A program made the position numbers and the translations under genes. The notes under the pieces were generated by a model, which saw only the letters and a list, made by a program, of their open reading frames with translations, searched no databases and was not told the origin of the DNA. This document shows positions 45,036 through 53,900 of a stretch of DNA of 64,000 nt, one piece after another; the first letter of the stretch is position 1; each line of letters starts with the position of its first letter. Source of the stretch: Verrucomicrobiaceae bacterium (lineage in GTDB: Bacteria; Verrucomicrobiota; Verrucomicrobiia; Verrucomicrobiales; Verrucomicrobiaceae); assembly GCA_016795485.1 (NCBI GenBank), contig JAEUHM010000046.1:186001-250000 (forward strand), written 5' to 3'.

Positions 45036-46400
45036 ATGTCAGCACCACTTACCCGACGAGAAATCCTCTCGCGCTCCGGCCTTGGGCTAGGAGTGCTCGG
45101 GCTTGGACTCGCACATAGCGCTGCGACCACCACGAGGCCTCATCGACCAGCAAAAGCACGGCGAATCATCCATTTCTTCCTCAACGGTGGGCCGTCTCAC
45201 GTGGACACCTTTGACCCCAAGCCCGCCCTTCTCAAACATGAAGGTAAACCGGTTCCAAACCATCGACTCACCGAGCGAAAAACTGGCGCGGCCTTCCCTT
45301 CTCCATTCAAGTTCCAGCGCTACGGTCAGAGCGGCATTGAAGTCAGCGAGCTGTTCGCAAAGACAGCGACACACATCGATGACATCGCCGTGATTCGCTC
45401 CATGTATGCCCAGGTTCCCAATCATGAGCCGTCCCTAATGCTCATGAACTGCGGAGACTCCATCCAACCGCGCCCAAGCCTCGGTGCTTGGTTGACTTAC
45501 GGCCTCGGCAGCGACAATCGAAACCTACCGGACTTCATTTCCATGTGCCCGGGCGGGCTTCCCATCAAAGGAACTGAGAACTGGCAAGCCGCCTTTCTGC
45601 CAGGTGCGTTTCAAGGCACCTACATCGACTCTAAACAGAGTAGTGTCGATCAACTCATTGAAAACATCCGCAGCCCCCATGCCACACTTGAAGTGCAAAG
45701 GAGGCAGCTCGACTTTCTTTTGCGCATCAACAATGCCCACAAGCAATCCCGGCACGACCCACGGCTCGAAGCACGCATCGACTCATTCGAGTTGGCCTTT
45801 CGCATGCAAACGGAAGCCGCCGATGCCTTCGACGTGACTCGCGAGCCCAAACACATCCGTGAGCTCTACGGAGATACCATTCACGGAAGACAGACGCTCA
45901 TCGCACGTCGCTTGATCGAGCGAGGCGTACGAATGGTCCAACTCTGGCATGGCGCGGGACAACCCTGGGACAATCACGACAACATCGAGACCAAACATCG
46001 GCAACTCGCAGCAGAAATCGACCAGCCCATTGCTGCACTTCTCCACGATCTCAAGCAACGCGGACTTCTCGATGAAACCATCGTTCTTTGGGGCGGCGAG
46101 TTTGGCCGCACCCCTACCGTGGAGCTAGCTGGAGGCCAATCCAAGCTCGGCCGCGACCATAATCACTACGGATTCACCGTCTGGATGGCAGGCGGAGGAA
46201 TCAAAGGCGGGACCACTTATGGCGCTACAGATGAACTTGGCTTTGCCGCCGAGAAACACGCCGTAAGTATCCACGACCTCCACGCCACCATTCTACACCT
46301 CATGGGTCTCGATCACGAACAGCTAACCTACCGCCACGGAGGCCGCGACTTCCGCCTCACCGACGTCTACGGAGAAGTCATCCGCCCGATCTTGGCGTGA
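45036..46400 (+). CDS. DUF1501 protein with Tat signal
   Basis: 454 residues from the ATG at 45036, preceded by GGAGAAAGG a few bases upstream, which decides the start over 44997. The leader TRREILSRSGLGLGVLGLGL carries a twin-arginine motif. The body shows IHFFLNGGPSHVDTFDPK, MLMNCGDSI, QLWHGAGQPWDNHDN and VLWGGEFGRTPT, all DUF1501 (alkaline-phosphatase/sulfatase-fold) hallmarks. In Planctomycetes and Verrucomicrobia these proteins often accompany DUF1800 or DUF1553 partners, absent here. Periplasmic hydrolase-like role, reaction unknown. Confidence 0.88.
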   Translation: MSAPLTRREILSRSGLGLGVLGLGLAHSAATTTRPHRPAKARRIIHFFLNGGPSHVDTFDPKPALLKHEGKPVPNHRLTERKTGAAFPSPFKFQRYGQSGIEVSELFAKTATHIDDIAVIRSMYAQVPNHEPSLMLMNCGDSIQPRPSLGAWLTYGLGSDNRNLPDFISMCPGGLPIKGTENWQAAFLPGAFQGTYIDSKQSSVDQLIENIRSPHATLEVQRRQLDFLLRINNAHKQSRHDPRLEARIDSFELAFRMQTEAADAFDVTREPKHIRELYGDTIHGRQTLIARRLIERGVRMVQLWHGAGQPWDNHDNIETKHRQLAAEIDQPIAALLHDLKQRGLLDETIVLWGGEFGRTPTVELAGGQSKLGRDHNHYGFTVWMAGGGIKGGTTYGATDELGFAAEKHAVSIHDLHATILHLMGLDHEQLTYRHGGRDFRLTDVYGEVIRPILA

Positions 46401-46440
46401 GCACAAGTGGTTTGCGCCCCCCATTTACCAAACGCTTCCA

Positions 46441-47091
46441 CTAAGCCGGACTGAGTGTGAGTTGGACTTCTTTGGGCTCGGGGCTTGCAGGTTGGGCGGG
46501 CTCGCTGGGGAGTTCCACGCGGCGGAGTTCTTGGGCGTTGGGAAGTTCCTCGACGCTGCGGATGGCGAAGTGCTCCAGGAACGCTTCTGTCGTTCCGTAG
46601 AGGAGCGGTTTGCCAGGCAGTTCAGCCCGCCCTTCAATTTTGACCAACCCCCTGTCTACGAGTTGCTGCACCATGGCGTCAACCGAGACGCCGCGGACGG
46701 CCTCAATACCTGCTTTGGTGATAGGCTGGCGGTAAGCAATGATTGCGAGAGTCTCGAGAGCCGGTTGGGAGAGTCTTTGGGGTTTCTTGCCGGGATAAAG
46801 AGAGCGGCACCAATCGGCATATTGAACTTGGGCGCATAGCCGCCAGCCATTGGAACGCTCCGCAATGGTAAATGAGTGGCCTTCCTTCTCGTAGTGATGG
46901 ATCAACTGCTGCACGGCTGCCATGACTTGCTCCTCAGTGACCTCCGCAAGGGGTTTGGCAGCTTCAGCATCGTCGTCTCCTGATTCGACAATATCTTTGG
47001 CATTCTCACGGATGGCCCGCACCATGTGCTCGACGCTGAGGGGTTCCTGATAAGAGAAAAGAAGGGCTTCTACGATTCGGATCAGTTCCAT
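46441..47091 (-). CDS. scpB: Segregation and condensation protein B
   Basis: 216 residues. Two winged-helix domains: IRIVEALLFSYQEPLSVEHM at the start and LSQPALETLAIIAYRQPITKAGIEAVRGVSVDAM (in adjacent blocks) followed by LVDRGLVKIEGRAELPGKPLLYGTT. It dimerises and joins ScpA and SMC in chromosome segregation. An acidic insertion near residues 35-48 and a Pro/Glu-rich tail are lineage-specific. ScpA is not in view. Probably cotranscribed with the zinc-ribbon gene 29 bp upstream. Confidence 0.93.
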   Translation of the reverse strand: MELIRIVEALLFSYQEPLSVEHMVRAIRENAKDIVESGDDDAEAAKPLAEVTEEQVMAAVQQLIHHYEKEGHSFTIAERSNGWRLCAQVQYADWCRSLYPGKKPQRLSQPALETLAIIAYRQPITKAGIEAVRGVSVDAMVQQLVDRGLVKIEGRAELPGKPLLYGTTEAFLEHFAIRSVEELPNAQELRRVELPSEPAQPASPEPKEVQLTLSPA

Positions 47092-47120
47092 GTTCTAATG
47101 ATGGCGGTGGAAAGGTAGTG

Positions 47121-47822
47121 TCAGGCAAAGTAGAGGACGCGCCCACATTGCTCACAATGGACGAGGTGGTCGTTTGCCTTGAGTTCAGTGAGGGTGGCGG
47201 TGACCAATTTCATGTGGCAACCCCCACAGATGCCATTTTCGACAGGAACTACTGCTGCATTGCCCTTACTTTTCATGAGGCGGTCGTAGAGGCTGAGATC
47301 GCCACTATCCACGGCAGCAGCCAAAGTAGCGCGATCTGCGGTGATCTCGTCGATGCGTGCTTTGAGATTGATTCCGCGCTCTTCGAGTTGGGCGATTTCT
47401 TCATTCACTCGGGCTGTGGTAGCCGCAAGCTTAGCTGCTGCCGCCTTGTGCACTTCCTTGGCTGCTTCCAACTGCTCCATGAACTCAATCTCTTTATCCT
47501 CGAGTCCACGAACTTCGTTTTGGTAGCGGATAACCTCATTTCCCAGGGCTTGGAACTCCTCGTTTTTCCGGGTCTCAAACTGCTGGTCTTGAAGGCGCTT
47601 GATGGTGTTCTGCCGGGTCTGGATGTCGATCTCAACGTTCTTGATCTTGACTTCGATCTCCCTGACACCCGTGAGTGCGGCCTCGGTGGCTGCGGTGTCA
47701 TCTGCGAGTTGCAGTTTAGCCCTTTGCTGGAGCACCGGTACGTCCTTGAGGTCCTTCGTGAGGCCTCGGAGGCGCTGATCACGCTCCTGGAGTTGAAGGA
47801 GAGAGGCGATGGAGGGAAGCAT
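47121..47822 (-). CDS. Coiled-coil C4 zinc-ribbon protein (DUF164/CT398-like)
   Basis: 233 residues. A long antiparallel coiled coil (~10-175: LQERDQRLRGLTKDL to LEERGINLKARIDE) ends in a zinc ribbon with Cys pairs in ICGGCHMKL and HCEQCGRVLYF. This matches the zf-RING_7/CT398 family, reported in Chlamydiae to touch RNA polymerase or secretion machinery; function here is unproven. It lies just upstream of scpB on the same strand, a context seen in other genomes. Confidence 0.85.
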   Translation of the reverse strand: MLPSIASLLQLQERDQRLRGLTKDLKDVPVLQQRAKLQLADDTAATEAALTGVREIEVKIKNVEIDIQTRQNTIKRLQDQQFETRKNEEFQALGNEVIRYQNEVRGLEDKEIEFMEQLEAAKEVHKAAAAKLAATTARVNEEIAQLEERGINLKARIDEITADRATLAAAVDSGDLSLYDRLMKSKGNAAVVPVENGICGGCHMKLVTATLTELKANDHLVHCEQCGRVLYFA

Positions 47823-47963
47823 GAGCGAGTAAGGTCTGGGCAGGTTGGATGAACGGGAAACGGAAGAGAGTTAGAACCGCTAACGGGCGGTGACAAGTGG
47901 GCAAATGCCTACCGTGAAAGGGTCACCTCCCTCTGGCATAGGCGTTTTGTCCTCAAAATGGCC

Positions 47964-50900
47964 TCAACGGGTCACTTTGACCTGCATAAACCGCTGCTGA
48001 CCAGAACTCACGGGCACATTGTCCCGTACGACGAGTTGGGTCGGGGTGTTCACTTCCACGATGAGGCCATTACTGCTCCAACTGGCCAAATCACTGCACG
48101 CCTGGACCTCAAATGTCACATCGGTCGCGGCTGGGTTCTTGGGAATAGATATTCTGAGATACTGCTCGCCGCTATTAGCAGCAAGACTTGCCACTTGAGG
48201 ATTCGCCTGCGAGATGGTGCCATTGCTTCCAATCGCATATTCCAAAAGGTTAAGCATTCCATCCCCATCGGCGTCCAGATAGGCTTCCGCGAGCGGGTCA
48301 TTCTCGTTCCCGACATTGTTTTGGTCCAACCACTGAGCAAACGGACTGAGCCAAGTGGTGAACGTGTGGTCGCGATAGGTCTTAATGCTGGAATCATCCG
48401 CCATAAGACGGACCGTGAACTGTCCGCTCCCTCCAGCAGTGGCCGTGGTATCGGTCAACGCTGGGTTAGCAAAAACAAGGCTGCCGGGGCCACCAACGAG
48501 GCTCCACTGGGTCATGAGGCTCACGGGGGTGGGGAAATCATCGTCTGTGACTGTTCCGTCGAGGTTCACTGCGGCATAGTTTGCGGTAGAGCCGACAGTC
48601 ACGTTGGGAGCCTTGTTGAGCGGCATAATGCTGAGATTGCTAAACTGCGCGGTATTGAGCACACCTGCCGTTCCACCTGCGTTATCCACGGCAAAACCAA
48701 CGAGCACATTGGGCGACATGATGATCGTCCGTGGCGACCCAAGCTGCACCCAGGTGCCAGGATTGCCTCCTGAATCAGGGGCATGAAAGGCTGTGATCAG
48801 GTTTCCCTGCCGGATGAGACGCATCCAGCGAACCTTGCCAGTGAAACTCGGCACACCACCGGTGCCTCCACTTGCGACTGAACGCCAAATGTAACCACTA
48901 AATGAACCCGTCGGAATCCGCCCGAGGTGCACATAGCCTGCCGAGTTGTCCATGCTTTCGCGAATCATGATGCCGGATTTGGCGCTCAACGCCCCACTCG
49001 TCGCATCAACATGCTTTGCAGTGACCATCACATCCCCGCTATATTGCCAGCCATAGAACGCGCCGTTACTGTCCATGCCGTCAGCCGCTGCTATGGTGTA
49101 AGTAGTGCCATTGAATGCATAGGTTGCCTGTGTGCTAGGCGCTGTGCCGAAGTTCTCACTCACCAATGCCGCACCGCTTGGAGCGGGTGTGAGTGATACA
49201 TTATCAAAGCTCGCCGTGCTGATGTTCGCTGCCGTAGAACTGTTACCAGTCGCCACGATGCCAGCCTGAGAAACAGTGTTGATCAATGAGACCGTGGTTG
49301 TACCCAAGACATTCCATGTGCCAGGCGAGCCACTAGCGTCCGCAGCATAGGAGGCCGTGACGAGGCCGGATGTGGCGTTGCGTTCAAGCTTCAGCCAAAT
49401 GGGCAAGGCAAGGCTCGCTTGGCTGGCAGCAACGCTGTCGTTGGTGCTGACAGTGGTGCGGGCCCGCAGTTCAATCGTTCCTGCCGAGTTGATCGCGAGC
49501 AATGCGCGATTGCAGCTTCGGTTGAGACTGTCACGAATCGTTACGCCAGCCGAAGGAGACGTGGCGGGCCCTGTGAGAGTGGTGACACGAGCGGTAACGC
49601 TGGCATCTCCAGTCATCTGCCGTGCCATTATGTGAGCGCTGTCCCCAGTCACTCCCGCATGCCCAGCACCCATGCCTGTCAGAACGTAACTTCCACCCAC
49701 TTGGGCACTTTGCCCTCTCTGCTGAGTGGTTGGACCCATATCCTGAGCAATCCAGCCAGCGGGATTGATTGAAGAACCAACAATGACGGTCACTTGATCG
49801 CTAACAGTGAACTGGGTGTCGGTAGCTGAGAACTTCAAAACATAGACGCCATCCTGACTGAACGTAACGGAACTCGTAAGGGCGCTCGGTGTGGCAAAGG
49901 TAGCTGTGCCAGGACCACTTGTCTGACTCCAATTAGTGATCAGACCAGCTGGTTGCCCATCATCGGTTGCCGTAGCACTGACCACAATCCCCTGCCCCGA
50001 TGCCACCAAACCACCGTTGGCATTCGGTGTCTCGATGGTGATCACCGGTGGATAGTCGTTATCCTCAATGACCACTTCCGCATACCCTGCACCCCCGATG
50101 GTGAAACTGCCGCTAATGGTGACCAACACCGTCTCATTTCCTTCGCTCAGACCATCATTAACAGGCGTTACGGTGAGGATCTTCTGGGTCTCGTTTGCAG
50201 CGAACGATACCGGAGACGCCAAAGCCGTGAAATCGCTTCCACTTGTAGCCGTTCCGCTCACCGCAAGGGTCACCGAGACAGTCGTGGTGAGCGCATCGAC
50301 CCGAGTCAGGCGGAATGTAGCTGTATTGCCAGCCGTTTCGGAGCCCACAGCGTCCAGCGCCTCGATCGTGATGGTGCTGCGATCATTGTCGAGGATGCTT
50401 ACCGTGGCGCTGCTCGGTGAACCAACGGTATAGTTCGCATTGGCGCTAATGGTTAAGATAACCGTCTCCGTGCCTTCGTTCGTGGAATCATTGACCGGAG
50501 TCACTGGAATAACCACCGATGTCTCACCCACAGGGATGGTAGCAGTCGTGGAAATGCTTGTGTAGTCGGTGCTGTTCGCGGCAGTGCCAGAGCGGCTCAA
50601 GGTCACAGCGAGGCTTGAGGTGGTAGAACCCGTGCGGCTGACAGTGAAACTACCGGGATCAAGGCCTGCTTCAGCCGCTGAGGCGTCTGTGGCGACGATG
50701 GTAACGACTGGCTTGTCGTCGTTTACAATCGTGAAGGTGTGAGCACTGCTTGAGGTGAGCGTGCAGCCCACTGGGTTACTGAGGCCGAGCACTATGGTTT
50801 CATCTAGTTCATCATCAGCCTCGTCAGTGATGGACAATGTAATGCTCTTGGTCGTTTCTCCCGCAGCGAACGTGAGAGTGCCAGACGCGAATGCAAAGTC

Positions 50901-53900
50901 GACTCCCTGAGTGGCTGTGCCTCCCGTCAGCGCGTAATCCACGGCAACAGCCGATGTTGCAGGCTCACTTAGCGAGACAAAGATCTCCTGACTCCCTGCA
51001 ACACCCTCTGCCAATGAAGTGCTAGTCTGAGCAAAACCAACAAAGGGCAAGGCCGAAGCAACGTCGTCATCATCGATCACATACGTAAAGGTCGTGGTCG
51101 CGCCCAAAGACGAAGCTGTTGGGCTGTGGAGCTTCACTGTCACCGACTCGTTTGGTTCCGGGATGGTATCGTTATGAATCGTTAGGTTGATGTTCTTGGT
51201 CTGCTCCAGGTTATTGAAGGTCAGAACGCCATTGGCCAACGAGAAGTCCAAGCCGCTACCAAATGCGTTCGTTACGCTCGTACCGCGTGAAATGAACTCA
51301 TGCTGAGCATTCGCTACCATGCCTGAATAGGCTGAGATCGACCGGTGGCTGTGTAGTTCACGGGCCATGACACCGGCTTGCGCGTTAGCCGCACCTCCGG
51401 ACTGCGATACGATCCTAGCGACAAGATCAAAGTCACCCGTCAGGGTTGTTGCAACGAAATGACACTCGTCATCAGTGCCACCAATCTGTGCTCCAGAACC
51501 AATGACCGTGTAAGTGCCACTGACGTTCGAGTCACTGCCTTGAGCATTCACGTAACCAATCGTGCGTCCAACCAGACCTGTAACGGGGTTCCCATCGAGT
51601 GTGACGTTGTCGAACACCGCTGTCGTGAGTGCGCCGTCAGACCGTGCACTCACCGCAAGCCCCGCCTGAACGTCCAAGCCCATAGGAATCACGCGTGCCG
51701 TTGTCGTTTGCGCCCAGGTGCTGCCATCGACGGATGAATAGGCGGCGAAAGTATCTCCCACGCGTGTCAGCCTCGTCCAGTAGGGTCGAATGACCGATGT
51801 CGTCGCACTTGCTGCATTGCCGCTTGTAGCGAGGCGATAGATCGCACGATTCACACCTGCCTTTTCGGCTAGACAGGTGAAGTGACGCGAGCCGGTAGCC
51901 GTCGATTCGCGTATGGTCACACCTGCACGTGAAGTGGTATTGCCATTGGCAATGCTCACCACCCGAGCAGTGATCACGCAATTAACCGAGTTGGCTATCG
52001 GCATGGACACATAGCAGCCGTTGTCTGACGTGCTTGAGGTCGAAAGACCAGCGCCACCCGCGTTCAGCGTATAAACCCCTGATGCAGCACTGCTCGTGCT
52101 CGCTGGGCTGGTGGTGCCCACACTTCCAAACGTTGTGGCTCCAGGACTTCCGCTGTCGAGACCTGTGACGGTGAAGTTGTCTACAGTGGCCACACAACTG
52201 ACTCCAGACGTAGACGACATGCCCATGATGCCGACGGTGTAGGACGTGGATGACATGGCAATCGTTTGCGTTGAGCCAACTTGCTTCCAATTGACGCCAT
52301 CCGTCGAGTGGAACGCGCTGAACGAGCTGCCCTGCCGAATCACTCGTGTCCAATAAGGCAGCGCGGGCACTGTGTTCGTGGTCGTGGTTGAAGCACGTGC
52401 GCCCGTATCAACACTGTAGGCCACCGTGGTGACACCGGCTGAAGGTGTCGCCAGAGACACGGGGATCGACACAGAACTCACACTTTCTGGGCCATGTGCT
52501 CCAGCAAGATCAAACGCCACGGTGTTACCTCCAGAGTCGTTGTCGTCCATGAACAATGTCGCATCCGGCGTCTTCCCATAAGCACCTGGCTCCAGATGGA
52601 AAACAATGGTCTCCGTGCCTTCAAGATCACCATCATCGGTGCCTGTAGTCGTCAGTGAAACATCCGCACCTGATGCAGCACTAGGTATGGTGAGCGTGCC
52701 AGTGCGAGTAACGTCGTCAAAGGTGACCGAGGCCGATGTTGTCACATTGTAGTCCGTCCCTGGCGTTGCGGTGCCATTCAGAGCGAAGTTCACCACCAAT
52801 GAACCTGTCGTAGAGCCTGTGCGAGACACGTAAAACTTAAATGGAGACGTCGTGGCAGCTTCTACGATTCGATTGGTCACACTGCCGCCGTTACTGATCT
52901 GCCCATCCACCCACACCGTAGGCTGCTCGTTGTCTCGAAGCCAAAGGCTAGCCGTGCTATTGGGTCCGTAGAGGCTGATAGCTGGGTCTGAAGTCAATGT
53001 GCATACCACACTCTCAATGTCCTCTGCTGAAGTGTCATTGACGGGAACGATCGTGATAGTGCCGGTAGCAGCGGCGGCAGTGGAACCGGTGATGACGATC
53101 GTTCCTGTGCCTGTGCTCGTGTTGAAACTACTGCCAGCGGGTGAAGCAGGTAGCGTGACCGTGTAGTCGCTGGTGAGGGTCGCCGTGCCGCTGAGTGTAA
53201 ATGGAACACTCACCGTGCCAACAACACTCGTTTTCACCGAAACTACAAAGGCGCCTGAAGTCCCGCCTTCAATCGCCATCGTCGTTGGCACTACCTCTGC
53301 ATAGGCAGGATTCGATGCAGCAGCACCGTCATTGATCGTCACGAGTCCAGAAGTAGTCGCCCCGAGTCGATAGTCGGTAGGACCAGCACCCAACTGCAAC
53401 AAAACCTGTTCGGGAGTCTCACCAAATCCATCCCAACGAGGCAAGATGGTGATCGTTGCCGTGCTTGAGCCCGCAGGAATCGTCAGCACACCCGGCAGCG
53501 CTTCAAAGTCTACTCCGTGCAATGCTGGAACCCCAGTCGACGGACTTCCAGCCAGTGAGTAATACACCGTTAGAGGTGAAGTCGTATCTCCGCTGCGTGT
53601 GACGAGATAAGTGGCGGTATCCGGTGCATTTCCCGGCACAGCGAGATCAATTTCTTGGCTAGAGCCATCAGTGATGGTCAACGTCACGGTGTTCGTGTCA
53701 TCATCAAACAAGCTAGCTGTCCCCGTCTGTGCACTTGTATCCATGACATACACAGCAGCATTGGCTGATATCGTGAGGGTCACGGTTTCCATCGGCTCAA
53801 CCAATGAATCCTGGAGCATGGTGATGTTGACTGGCGCACTGCTGCTTCCCGCCGGAATGCTCACACTCGTGCCCACACTGGTGAAGTCTGTCCCACTGAT